Below are positions 16,653 to 24,939 of a DNA stretch of 64,000 nucleotides, piece by piece. The notes beneath the pieces were generated by a model. The model was not told the DNA's origin. It did not search any database and saw nothing but the letters and a program-made list of their open reading frames with translations. Source of the stretch: Planctomycetota bacterium (GTDB lineage: Bacteria; Planctomycetota; B15-G4); NCBI GenBank assembly GCA_029259715.1, contig JAJDEP010000019.1, positions 393,377 to 457,376 of the forward strand, given 5' to 3'. The position numbers were made by a program, and so were the translations under genes. Position 1 is the first letter of the stretch. Each line of letters begins with the position of its first letter.

Positions 16653-17744
16653 TCAACGCTTCTTGCGCGTGCTCGCCTTCCGCTTCGAGCCCTTCTTCGC
16701 CGCCTTGTCCGCCGCGTCGATCCGGTCGACCTCGTTGAGGATCGCCCACCACGGCGGCCGGTCGTAGATCTCCATCGGAAAGACCTGCCGCACCACGCCG
16801 TCGGTGTCGAGCAGATAGGCCGTGGTGCGGGCGAAGGAGTTGTGGCGGTAGCCGATGTCCGTCACCAGATCCCACTCGGGCAGGAAGCCCAACTCACCGA
16901 TCACGTTGGTGTGCGCCATGAGGTTGCGCTCCTCGTTGGAGACGCCGATGACCGCCACCTTGCGGTCTTTGAACTCGTCGTACAGGTCGCGCAGCTCTCC
17001 GAGCTGCTCCATGCAGCGGCCTCATGTGGCGCGCCGGTAGGCCAGGATCAGCACCCGCTGATCGCCGAGCCGGTCGCTCAGCTTGCGCTTGCGGTTGGTC
17101 AGGTCGGGCAACTCGAAATCGGGGGCGGTGTCACCGATGGCCAGAGTCTCGCCCTGTCCCCAACGAGAGACCTCGCTGGACACGCCCTGCGCCTGCGCCC
17201 CGCCACGCAGCGGCAGCTCGATGCGCCGCCGCACGAACCGCGCGCCCTGTGGATCCAGCTCATCCTCGAGATACGTGATCACGTTGAGCGCGAGCACGTC
17301 GTCCGGCTCGGGCTCCGCGAGCAGCGTGAACGCGATCGACGTCTCCTTCGTCATCACCCGCCGCCCGTAGGGCATGCGCAGGTAGCTCACCTGGAAATCA
17401 TCGGGTGTGACGAGATCGGCGGGCACAGCCCCGGCCAGCTCGACCTTCTCGTTGTGCTCGATGAGCAGGATAGGCCGGCGGATCTCGCCCGCCTCGCGCA
17501 GCCGCTCCCACCAGAACTCGAGCATGATCTCGCCCGGTTGCTCGACGATCAGCATCACCTCCGCCGACTCCCCCACCACCAGGATCTCGGCGGGGATGGA
17601 GGCCGAAGCAGAGAACGCAGCGGCCGCGTCACCCGCTGGCTCACGCGTCGGCTCACCCGCCGCCGCCCCGCCGCACAGCAGCAGCGGGACGACGCGGAGC
17701 GCGACGCCTCGCAGGATCGCTTGCAACCCCGACGCCCCGCCCAT
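16653..17744 (-). CDS. Candidate selenoprotein: exported peroxiredoxin/thioredoxin-fold protein with UxxC active site
   Basis: Read through one in-frame TGA (17022-17024) this is a 363-aa protein. It starts with a probable signal peptide (LRGVALRVVPLLLCGGAAAG) and has a beta-rich N-terminal domain of unknown type. From about residue 210 it has an AhpC/TSA-like redoxin domain (IGDTAPDFELPDLTNRKRKL; VLILAYRRAT). The TGA falls exactly where such proteins have the first cysteine of YRG.WCP.C: the product reads RRAT-U-GRC-MEQLGEL, with Sec241 and Cys244. The frame downstream keeps family features (LRDLYDEFKDRKVAVIGVSN), so the reading frame is conserved across the TGA. A hairpin follows at the right distance for a bacterial SECIS. 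The ATG at 17744 overlaps the upstream stop (TGATG). Without Sec insertion the product would lack its active site. Confidence 0.72.
16985..17024 (-). promoter_or_regulatory. UGA codon with bacterial SECIS-like hairpin
   Basis: On the minus strand the UGA (17024-17022) is followed by GGCCGC, an 8-nt bulge (TGCATGGA), GCAGCTC, loop GGA, GAGCTGC and GCGACC. The apical stem is a perfect 7 bp; the lower stem pairs 5 of 6 positions. The G-rich loop starts 21 nt after the UGA, within the 16-37 nt window described for bacterial SECIS elements. Hairpins are easy to find in GC-rich DNA, so this alone is not proof. Confidence 0.5.
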
Positions 17745-19012
17745 CAGCCCTGGGGCTCGAGGCGCGCCTGCAGCATCACGAGGCGGTTGCGGTACTCGGG
17801 GTTCTCCGGCGCGAGTTCGATCGTGCGGCGGCAGGTCTCGAGGGCCTGGGCCAGCAAGCGCTCGTCGTCGGCGCCGTAGAGGAACTTGCAGCGCACCACC
17901 TGGTCGAGGCGGTTGGCGAGCCATTCGGCGTAGTCGTCGCCGGTCTCGGCCGGGTTGCCCTCGTCGTCGGGCTCACCGAGCGCGATGGCCCGGGCGGCAG
18001 CTTTCTCGGACAGCTCGATGACGAAGCCCTGGTGCTCGAGCGAGAGGTCGCCCTCGTCGTTCTCCATGATCCAGTTGGCCACGTTGAAGCCCCAGCCCAT
18101 GACCTGATCGTCGGGCACGTGGGCCCAGGCCTTGGCGAAGGCGTCGCGCGACGCGGCCATGCGCCCGTAGCTCGCGTGGAAGTTGCCCAATCCGGCCCAG
18201 CCCTCGAAGCGCGCGGCGTCGAGCTCGAGCGACTCGAGGTGCGTGAACAGGGGCGCGAGGTCCCAGCGCTCGGGGTCGTCGCTGGCGGCCTGGATCGTGT
18301 CCCAGATCTCCTGGGTCTTGAGGCGCGAGCCCACCACGGTCTCGCCCTCGGGGTCGGCGGTGCGGATGGCGTCGAGCTGCTCGGCGGCGCGACCGTAGGC
18401 CAGCACGTTGTTGAGCTTCTCGTACAGCGCGTAGCGGCGCTCGAGGTCGTCCGGGTCTTCGGCCACGACCTGCTCGAACATGCTCACGGTGTTCTCGCCG
18501 CCGCGGATGCGCTCGACCTCGCCGAACAGCGGATCGATGGGGATGAAGCCGAAGATGACGTCCTCGACCTGGCCGTCGGCGCGGGCGAAGACGATGGAGG
18601 GGTAGGTCTCGATGTTGTAGATCTTGCTGACCTGGCGCGAGTGCAGGTCATCGCCCTCGTACTTCACGCAGACCATCTCGCCGAGCAATTCGCCCACATC
18701 GCTGTCGGCATAGACCTCGTCGAGCATGCGCCGGCTGTACTCGCTCCAGTCGGGCACGAAGGCGATCAGCACGAGGGTCTCCTGCTCGCGTGCCGTGGCC
18801 AGGGCGCCGTTGTAGGTGCCCTCGAACCACTTCACGCCGCCCTCCTCGGCGGCCGGTGCGGGCGTCAGCGCGGCGGGCAGTGCGGGCGTTGCCACCGCGG
18901 CTCCTGCGAGCGCCAGTGCGGTAGCAGCGGATGCCGGCGCAGCGAGCGCCGACGGGGGCAGGGCGAGCGCCGCGGCGACGGCGGCGATGAACACTGGCTT
19001 GGGTGTCGACAT
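17744..19012 (-). CDS. Exported thioredoxin-like protein lacking both CxxC cysteines
   Basis: Protein of 422 aa. A signal peptide and an Ala/Pro-rich linker cover residues 1-58. A thioredoxin-like domain follows at ~60-160: ETLVLIAFVPDWSEYSRRML aligns with the thioredoxin active-site helix, but the usual W-C-x-x-C is W-S-E-Y-S (Ser90 and Ser93). The cis-Pro region is present as ETYPSIVFARADGQV. The serine codons are AGC, so this is not a hidden Sec site. The rest is helical, TPR-like (LERRYALYEKLNNVLAYGRA; ETCRRTIELAPENPEYRNRL). A non-redox, binding or chaperone-like role is likely. It shares one base with the selenoprotein candidate downstream (TGATG), so the two are probably made together. 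Confidence 0.8.
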   Translation of the reverse strand: MSTPKPVFIAAVAAALALPPSALAAPASAATALALAGAAVATPALPAALTPAPAAEEGGVKWFEGTYNGALATAREQETLVLIAFVPDWSEYSRRMLDEVYADSDVGELLGEMVCVKYEGDDLHSRQVSKIYNIETYPSIVFARADGQVEDVIFGFIPIDPLFGEVERIRGGENTVSMFEQVVAEDPDDLERRYALYEKLNNVLAYGRAAEQLDAIRTADPEGETVVGSRLKTQEIWDTIQAASDDPERWDLAPLFTHLESLELDAARFEGWAGLGNFHASYGRMAASRDAFAKAWAHVPDDQVMGWGFNVANWIMENDEGDLSLEHQGFVIELSEKAAARAIALGEPDDEGNPAETGDDYAEWLANRLDQVVRCKFLYGADDERLLAQALETCRRTIELAPENPEYRNRLVMLQARLEPQG

Positions 19013-19059
19013 GGTCGGGTCCTCGATGGGTCCGGCTTGGGTATTGGTCAGGCGTGGGT

Positions 19060-21687
19060 TCAGCGAACGATGTTGACGGTGCCCGGTTGCAGGTGCAGCG
19101 CTTCGCGGCGCACCTCCTCCGGACCCCGATGGAAGACGATGAAGGCGGCGGCGTCGGTGACCGACACCACCTCCGAGCGCCCCGAGAGCAGGCGCCCGCC
19201 GGCGGTCAGGCTGCGCTGGCGGAACTGGAAGCGCTGCAGCGGCAGAGGCTCGCCGAGGGAATCGAGCAGCTCGAAGCGGTCGGCCTCGGCCGGGTCGGCC
19301 AGCTGCACGGCGAGGTCGAGGCGCTGCGGCATGGTCAGCAGCAGGCCCTCGGGTTGCGGCTCGATGCCCGTCCGCAGGAAGTCGGTGGGGATCAGCCCCG
19401 TGCCGTCGACGCGCAGGTAGGTGCCTGCGCGCGGCACGTCCTGCAGCAGGAAGCGGCCGTCGTCGTCGGTGACGCCGCCCGGACCGGTGCCGATCCACGA
19501 GCTGCCCAGCACGCGGTACATCTCGCTGCGGGCGCGCACCCGGGCCCCGCGCACCGGCTCGCCGTCGCGGGTCACCACGCGGCCCTCGAGCCGCCGGTGC
19601 ACGTCGCCGATGTCCACCACGATCTCCACGTCCAGGTTGCCGGCGTGCGCGGGCGCCGAGGTGCCGCGCAGCAGCCGCTGGGTGTCCATGGCCACAAGCG
19701 TGTATTCGCGTTCGAGCAGGCCGTGCAACGTGAAGCGACCCTCGGCGTCGGTGCTCACCCGGCGCCAGCTCTCGTCGGGCGCCTCGGCCAGGATGTTCTC
19801 CACCACGCGGATGGGTTCGATTTCCGGGTCGTCACCGCTGCGCTCGGTGGACACGTCGGGGTCGAGGTAGGGAAAGGAGAAGACGCTCGGGTCCGACAGC
19901 CACACGAGCAGGTCCGGCAGCGGCCGCCCCGCCACGTCCACCACCCGACCGCTCATCGAGAGCGGCGCGGCGCCGAGCTGTAGCAGCAGCTCCTGCGGCC
20001 AGTCGGCCCGGCCCGTGGTCTCGTCGAGGGGCACCACGCGGCGGGCCTCGCGCTGACCGGCCTTCACGGCGACCACCGTGTGCAGCATGGAGCCGGCAGG
20101 TAGGCGTTGGCGGCGGGCCTCCTCCGCGTCGGTGAAGTAGAAGGCGAAGCGCCCGTCGGCGTCGGTGTGCATCACCTGAGTCCCCCGGGACACCAGCGCA
20201 TCGACCACCGGCCCGCCGGCCGCGTCGATGACGCGCCCCCGCACGGAATGCTCCGGGCGCTCGAGTTCGAGCAGCAGATCGGTGGCGCCATGCTCCGGCA
20301 GCGGCATGACCAGCCGCTCGTAGCCCTGGGCCTGGACATGGAGCTCGGCGCCGTCCATGCGCGCCGCCTCACGGAAGTGGAAGCGCCCGGCGGTGTCGGT
20401 GAGGGCCTTGCAGACGTACGGCGACTGGTCGTCGGTGGGCAGGGCCAGACGGGTGCGCGCGTCCGCGGGCAGGACCAGGTCGAGCCGGGCGCCGGAGACG
20501 GGCAAGCCCTCGTCACCCAGCACGTGGCCACCGAGCGACAGACTCGGCGCCACGATGACCAGCAGCTCGTCCGGCGACTGACGCCGCCCGACGTGGCTGG
20601 GGAACAACGTGGCCACGTCCCGAGACGCCGCCCGCACCGAGCCCACCACGGCTTTGCGGGTGAGCCGGAAGCGCCCGTCGGCGTCCGTGCGCGCCACGGT
20701 GGTCGAGAGGTCAGGCCGGCTGTCGGCGGGTTGGTCGGCGTCGGGCTCGAAGCGCACGAGCAGGTCACCCACCGGACGCCCGGCGAGGTCGACGACCTGG
20801 CCGTGCACCGGTCCGGGCGGCGCGGCCATCACGTCCGCCACCACCGTGCGACCCGGCCCGGCGGCCAAGGGCCCGGCGGCCCCGATCAGCGGGCGCACGG
20901 CGGGACGCTCGTTCGGATCCTGGTCGGCCATCGGCGGCGCTGGCGGCGCGACGACGGCCGCCGTGTCGCCCCCGTGGCCGAGGTCGCTCTCGGCCGTCGC
21001 ATCCCCCCACGGCTGCCACACGAAGACGACGGCCGCCACCACCGACAGGCCCAGCAAGGCCGTCTGCAGCTTGATGCCGGTGAGCAGCGCCGTGGCCGGC
21101 GCGGCCGCCTCTGCCTGGCGGCCGAGGGCCAGCGGCATGAGCGCCGCGACCCACGTCGCGCGGTTGCCTTCGTAGCGACCGTCGAAGCGCTCGCGCATCT
21201 GCTCCAGTCCACGTTGCAGGCGCTTGCGCACGGTGGCGGCCTTGAGCCCCTCGTGCTCGGCGATCTGCGCCGCCGACAGTCCCTCGAGGTAGCGCAACAG
21301 GAGCGTCGAGCGAGAGGGCTCGTCGAGTTCCATGACCAGCTCCACCACCAGGCGCTGCATCTCGCCCCGCGCCACGATGTCGGAGGCCGCCGGGTCGCCC
21401 CGAGTGGGCTGGCCCTCGCGCCGCAGGGACTTCTGCTCGCGCACCGTCCGCCGCGATTCAGAGCGCACCGACTGACGCGCCAGCGTGCGGGTGACCGTGG
21501 CCAACCAGGCGCGCAGCCCGGGACCGGTGGTGGCCCGGGGCGGGCGCTCGAGCGCCAGCAGCCAGGTCTCCTGGGCCACGTCCTGGGCCACGTTGGGATC
21601 GCGGACAAGGCTGGCCGCCAACGACTGGACCCACCCCATCTGGGCCAGCAGCTCTTCATGGCGGATGGCGGGCGGCATGGATTCCAT
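19060..21687 (-). CDS. Membrane-tethered ECF sigma factor fused to carboxypeptidase-regulatory-like domains
   Basis: Protein of 875 aa. Residues ~10-170 are a sigma-70 ECF core: region 2 (SLVRDPNVAQDVAQETWLLA; LRAWLATVTRTLARQSVR) and region 4 (RSTLLLRYLEGLSAAQIAEH, then GLKAATVRKRLQRGLEQM). A transmembrane helix follows at ~206-224 (LQTALLGLSVVAAVVFVW). The remaining ~640 residues hold about five CarboxypepD_reg-like beta modules, each with a GRVVD.AGRP.PDLLV type start and a TDADGRF strand. The sigma domain would be cytoplasmic and the modules outside the membrane, so release or conformational change would be needed for full activity. The ATG at 21687 has AGGGG upstream. Downstream, after 47 bp, are the thioredoxin-like and selenoprotein-candidate genes on the same strand. 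Confidence 0.85.
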   Translation of the reverse strand: MESMPPAIRHEELLAQMGWVQSLAASLVRDPNVAQDVAQETWLLALERPPRATTGPGLRAWLATVTRTLARQSVRSESRRTVREQKSLRREGQPTRGDPAASDIVARGEMQRLVVELVMELDEPSRSTLLLRYLEGLSAAQIAEHEGLKAATVRKRLQRGLEQMRERFDGRYEGNRATWVAALMPLALGRQAEAAAPATALLTGIKLQTALLGLSVVAAVVFVWQPWGDATAESDLGHGGDTAAVVAPPAPPMADQDPNERPAVRPLIGAAGPLAAGPGRTVVADVMAAPPGPVHGQVVDLAGRPVGDLLVRFEPDADQPADSRPDLSTTVARTDADGRFRLTRKAVVGSVRAASRDVATLFPSHVGRRQSPDELLVIVAPSLSLGGHVLGDEGLPVSGARLDLVLPADARTRLALPTDDQSPYVCKALTDTAGRFHFREAARMDGAELHVQAQGYERLVMPLPEHGATDLLLELERPEHSVRGRVIDAAGGPVVDALVSRGTQVMHTDADGRFAFYFTDAEEARRQRLPAGSMLHTVVAVKAGQREARRVVPLDETTGRADWPQELLLQLGAAPLSMSGRVVDVAGRPLPDLLVWLSDPSVFSFPYLDPDVSTERSGDDPEIEPIRVVENILAEAPDESWRRVSTDAEGRFTLHGLLEREYTLVAMDTQRLLRGTSAPAHAGNLDVEIVVDIGDVHRRLEGRVVTRDGEPVRGARVRARSEMYRVLGSSWIGTGPGGVTDDDGRFLLQDVPRAGTYLRVDGTGLIPTDFLRTGIEPQPEGLLLTMPQRLDLAVQLADPAEADRFELLDSLGEPLPLQRFQFRQRSLTAGGRLLSGRSEVVSVTDAAAFIVFHRGPEEVRREALHLQPGTVNIVR

Positions 21688-21757
21688 TGTCACCCCTGTA
21701 GGGCCGCCCACTCGGGGGGCGTGACATCTCACCCCTCAACCGGGCCCCCGGGGCCGC

Positions 21758-21763
21758 TAGGAT
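21758..21763 (+). promoter_or_regulatory. TAGGAT -10-like box for the hydrolase gene
   Basis: CGCTAGGATC contains TAGGAT, 86 nt before the ATG at 21850, in the divergent gap shared with the sigma-fusion gene. Member of the recurrent TAGRNT set. Confidence 0.35.
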
Positions 21764-21849
21764 CGGATCCTGGGCCCGCTGCGACGAGATCCCGGGGAGC
21801 CCCGGGAGCCGATCGAGGGCGGGGAAGGAAGAGGAGGAGACGAGTCGCC

Positions 21850-23475
21850 ATGGCGATCCAGCCACCGCATCACCCGATCATCTACCTGCGCGGCTACGCC
21901 GCCACCATGGGCGCCATCGAGGCCACCGTGGCCACGCCTTACATGGGCTTCAACCTCGGCTCGACCAAGCTGCGCCAGGATCACTCGGGCCGCATCATCC
22001 CCTTCGTGTTCGAGTCGCCGCTGGTGCGACTGATGAAGGACGAGGGCTACACCGACGCCTTCCGCAACGGCAACGAGCCGCGACCGGGCGAGTCCATGCC
22101 CGCCAAGAGCGTCTGGATCTTCCGCTACTACGAGCGGTCGAGCGAGTCGCTGGGCACCGGCGAGCGCCAGCGCATCCCCGGCTACGCGGCCCAGTTGCGC
22201 GCCTTCATCCTGCGGGTGCGCGACCACGTGTGCGGCGACGACGCCGCGGCCCGCGCTGCCTTCAAGGTCTACCTCGTGGCCCACTCCATGGGCGGGCTCA
22301 TCGCCCGCTGCTACCTGCAGAACATCTGCCACAACGGTGTGCGCGACGACGACGGCCAGCCCGTCATGGAAAGAAACGTCGAGCTCGGCCTCACCAACCT
22401 GCCGGTGGACTCGCTGGTCGACAAGGTCTTCACCTACGGCACGCCGCACAACGGCATCGACGTCGCGGGGGGCAGCGTCAACGCGCCCGATCTCGGTTTC
22501 CTCGACCGCATGCACGTGAGCAACTTCAACCGCGACGAGATGGTCGAGTACCTCGACCTGCTCAAACCCGACGGCAAGCCCGACCCGGCCTTGAAGGGGC
22601 GCGTCAATTCGCTCGGGGGACGCTTCCCGCCCGAGCGCTTCTTCTGCTTCGTCGGCACGAACCACAAGGACTACAACATCGCCCGCAAGGGCATCGGCCC
22701 CTTGAGCGACGGCCTCGTGCTGATCCGCAACGCCTCGGTGGACGGGGCGCCGCGTTCCTACGCCTATCGCGCCCACAGCGGTGACTACGGGCTGGTGAAC
22801 TCCGAGGAGGGTTACCAGTGCCTGCGACGCTTCCTCTTCGGCGACGTGCGCGTCGACATCCGCCTGTTCGTCGACGAGATCACCTACCCCACCGCCATCC
22901 AGGAGCTCATCGACGAGGACGCCGGCAAGCCGCCGGACGAGCGGCGCACGATCGAGGCCTCCTACAACTTCGAGGCGGCCGCCAAGGTGCGCGGCGCCGG
23001 CACGGTGTTGAGCGAGCGGCGGGTCAGCCAGGGCTCGGCCATCCGCCGCACCCACGCGCAGATCTTCGGCCCGGGCAAGTCGGCGTACCTCTTCTCCGGC
23101 TACCTGATGAAGGGGGCGCGCAGCACGAGCAACTCCGACCGGGCCCTGGCCTTTGCCATCGAGATCGGCTGCGAGGTGCCGGTGTTCGAGGTCGACCGCA
23201 GCTTCTGGTTCGACAGCCACTTCGAGGGCGGCTGGTTGCTCAAGGAGACGGTCACGTTCCACGTGCGCCCCGGCGCCGACAAGACCACGGTCAAGTACGG
23301 CCTGGCCAGCGAAGTCGGCGTGGGCGAGGCCAACCGCAGCCCCGACCGCACCGACCTGCCGAACGGCGGCGCCCGCATCGAGATCCCCATCGGCTTCAAG
23401 CCGGGCGCCGCCAACCCGCCGCGCCCGGGCCTGCGCGGCCGGCTGGTGGTCGAGTCGTCTCCCTGGAACGCATGA
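21850..23475 (+). CDS. Alpha/beta hydrolase (PGAP1/esterase-like)
   Basis: Protein of 541 aa without a signal peptide. The start HPIIYLRGYAATMGAIEATV carries an oxyanion-type segment. The nucleophile elbow is VAHSMGGLIARCYLQ (Ser near residue 146), followed by KVFTYGTPHNGIDVAGG, typical of PGAP1-like and triacylglycerol-lipase-like hydrolases. A catalytic His is plausibly in YRAHSGDYGLVNSEEG, after LSDGLVLIRNASV. The C-terminal ~170 residues (from about HAQIFGPGKSAYLFSGYLMK) form an additional beta-rich domain of unknown function. GAGGAG lies about 11 nt upstream of the ATG. The substrate is unknown; an esterase or lipase activity is inferred. Confidence 0.82.
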   Translation: MAIQPPHHPIIYLRGYAATMGAIEATVATPYMGFNLGSTKLRQDHSGRIIPFVFESPLVRLMKDEGYTDAFRNGNEPRPGESMPAKSVWIFRYYERSSESLGTGERQRIPGYAAQLRAFILRVRDHVCGDDAAARAAFKVYLVAHSMGGLIARCYLQNICHNGVRDDDGQPVMERNVELGLTNLPVDSLVDKVFTYGTPHNGIDVAGGSVNAPDLGFLDRMHVSNFNRDEMVEYLDLLKPDGKPDPALKGRVNSLGGRFPPERFFCFVGTNHKDYNIARKGIGPLSDGLVLIRNASVDGAPRSYAYRAHSGDYGLVNSEEGYQCLRRFLFGDVRVDIRLFVDEITYPTAIQELIDEDAGKPPDERRTIEASYNFEAAAKVRGAGTVLSERRVSQGSAIRRTHAQIFGPGKSAYLFSGYLMKGARSTSNSDRALAFAIEIGCEVPVFEVDRSFWFDSHFEGGWLLKETVTFHVRPGADKTTVKYGLASEVGVGEANRSPDRTDLPNGGARIEIPIGFKPGAANPPRPGLRGRLVVESSPWNA

Positions 23476-23500
23476 CGCGCATCGCGCTGGGCGCCGCACC

Positions 23501-23535
23501 GTCACGTCACGTCACGTCACGTCACGTCACGTCAC
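23501..23535. repeat. GTCAC pentanucleotide tandem repeat (7 copies)
   Basis: Seven perfect copies of GTCAC lie in the 121-bp gap between two convergent genes. They are followed by GTTGCC-type repeats and two copies of GGCGCGGGGCGGTG separated by 5 bp. A slippage-prone microsatellite; no gene overlaps it. Confidence 0.9.
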
Positions 23536-23596
23536 GTTGCCGTTGCCCTTGCCGTTGGCGTCGGCGCGGGGCGGTGGCGATGGCGCGGGGCGGTGA

Positions 23597-24706
23597 CTAC
23601 GGCGCGGTGACCTTCACCGCGTTACTGGCCGAGAATCCGAAGGCGCCGGCCCCGTCCTCCACCCAGAACTGCAGGAAGGCCTCGAGGCCCTGGGGCGCGT
23701 TTGGCCAGGGGCCGGTGAGGTCGATGTCGCCCCCGCCGTCGGTCACCAGCACGAACAGCCCGCCACCGGCCGAGAGGAAGTCGGGCACCAGCGTGCCGCC
23801 GTAGAAGGGCGCGTGGTCAAGACGCGTGAGCCCGATGAACATGAAGCTCGGCGCGCTCTCGATGGCGTTGCTCAGGGCGATGGTGGTGCTCTCGCCGGGG
23901 AAGAGCAGACCCGAGCCCGTGGCCACCGGCTCGCCGTAGGCGCCCGCCAGTCCCAGGCCGAGATCCTCGAAGCGTCCGTCGAGGGTCAGCAGCTCGACGT
24001 TGTCGACCTCGTAGTCGTAGTTCTTCCAGTTGGGGCCGTTGAACAGCACGCGGTTGGCCGTGCCCAGATCGCCGCCGGTGGCCTGGGCCGTGGCCGGGCG
24101 CGCACCGCTCACGGGCCAGGCCCGCAGCTCGCTGCCCGCGGTCGTGTTGATCAGCTCGACGCGATGCCACGTGCCCACGCTGAGCGTGTAGCCCGTCCCG
24201 ATGGCGCCGGAGGAGTCACGCAGGTTCAGTGATTGACCGCTGCCGGCGGCCCACCCGAAGTTGGTCGTCTCACCCGGGAACAGGGTGGTGTTGACGAACT
24301 GGGTCCAGGCCCCGGGCACGGGCCGGTTGGTGGGGTCCTGCACCGAGTTGACGAGCACGTCGACGGTCAGTCGCCACTCGCTGGGCGGGGTGTCGACGGC
24401 GCGGTAGAGACCGTTGTAGCCGTCCGTCGCGCTGTTGTTGCTGTCCCACACCCGGGCCGTGGTCCCGGTGAACTCGACGTCGCCGGGGTCGGACGGGCAG
24501 CCCACCTCGCGCAGGTTGACCACCGTCCAGCCGTCATGGCCCGTGTCGGTGCCGCCCCCCGTGGAGCAATTGGCCGCGGTCCACGGCCCGTCGGTGACCG
24601 TGAATCCTTCGTCGATGCACGCGACCCCGACTTCGTCGAGCGCCACGGCCTCCGCGCCGCCCCACGCCACCACTGCCACAACGATCACCCCGATCTGCAT
24701 GCCCAT
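23597..24706 (-). CDS. Exported protein with the shared C-terminal domain
   Basis: Protein of 369 aa. A signal peptide (MGMQIGVIVVAVVAWGGAEAVA) is followed by a ~220-residue beta-rich domain resembling a concanavalin/LamG-like jelly roll (IDEGFTVTDGPWTAANCSTG at its start; RVLFNGPNWKNYDYEVDNVE at its end). It contains a few cysteines (VACIDEG, ANCSTGG, EVGCPSDP). The last 125 residues, up to base 23971, are the recurrent C-terminal domain (PFYGGTLVPD, ending SNAVKVTAP). The ATG at 24706 was chosen over 24724 because AGGAGGAG lies exactly 7 nt upstream of it; starting at 24724 would put that ribosome-binding site inside the gene. No enzyme motif seen. Confidence 0.8.
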   Translation of the reverse strand: MGMQIGVIVVAVVAWGGAEAVALDEVGVACIDEGFTVTDGPWTAANCSTGGGTDTGHDGWTVVNLREVGCPSDPGDVEFTGTTARVWDSNNSATDGYNGLYRAVDTPPSEWRLTVDVLVNSVQDPTNRPVPGAWTQFVNTTLFPGETTNFGWAAGSGQSLNLRDSSGAIGTGYTLSVGTWHRVELINTTAGSELRAWPVSGARPATAQATGGDLGTANRVLFNGPNWKNYDYEVDNVELLTLDGRFEDLGLGLAGAYGEPVATGSGLLFPGESTTIALSNAIESAPSFMFIGLTRLDHAPFYGGTLVPDFLSAGGGLFVLVTDGGGDIDLTGPWPNAPQGLEAFLQFWVEDGAGAFGFSASNAVKVTAP

Positions 24707-24827
24707 GCTCCGTCTCCTCCTCATCAGGCCAGCCCCCCGCGCGGCGGCGGACGATCCCCCGATCGCCACTCCGTTGCGCACCGCCCGGCGGCACACCGTA
24801 GGGCCCCCACCCCGGGGACCGGTCACC

Positions 24828-24833
24828 AGCATA
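24828..24833 (-). promoter_or_regulatory. TATGCT -10-like box for the exported protein
   Basis: The minus strand reads TTATGCT, giving TATGCT about 120 nt before the ATG at 24706. An identical hexamer on the other strand faces the TRL-like gene, so this gap may hold a divergent promoter pair. Confidence 0.35.
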
Positions 24834-24883
24834 AATCCATGGCCGGGACGGCGCATGTCGTGATCTCACCGGCCCCGGCTCGT

Positions 24884-24889
24884 TATGCT
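24884..24889 (+). promoter_or_regulatory. TATGCT -10-like box for the TRL-like lipoprotein
   Basis: CGTTATGCTC contains TATGCT, 50 nt upstream of the ATG at 24940. The same hexamer occurs on the opposite strand at 24828-24833. Confidence 0.4.
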
Positions 24890-24939
24890 CACACCCTCTT
24901 CAACCCACCAGCATCAGCCCACTACGGAGTGACCCCAGC

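Noticed and set aside
16653..17012. A separate 119-codon gene starting at ATG 17012
   Set aside because: It begins in the middle of a redoxin active-site helix, lacks its own ribosome-binding site, and is in the same frame as the upstream half; a single Sec-containing gene explains it better.
17022..17744. A truncated redoxin pseudogene ending at the TGA
   Set aside because: Only one disruption is present, exactly at the redox cysteine position, and downstream sequence is well conserved; selenocysteine is the simpler reading, although not proven.
18730..18760. Second hidden Sec site in the thioredoxin-like gene
   Set aside because: Both positions of the lost CxxC are AGC serine codons, not TGA.
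20107..21849. Upstream extension of the hydrolase gene from 20107
   Set aside because: Antisense to the sigma-factor fusion; the residues are Arg/Gly/His-rich without motifs, and ATG 21850 has a ribosome-binding site.
23501..23535. Possible CRISPR-like array
   Set aside because: The unit is only 5 bp with no spacers; it is a microsatellite.
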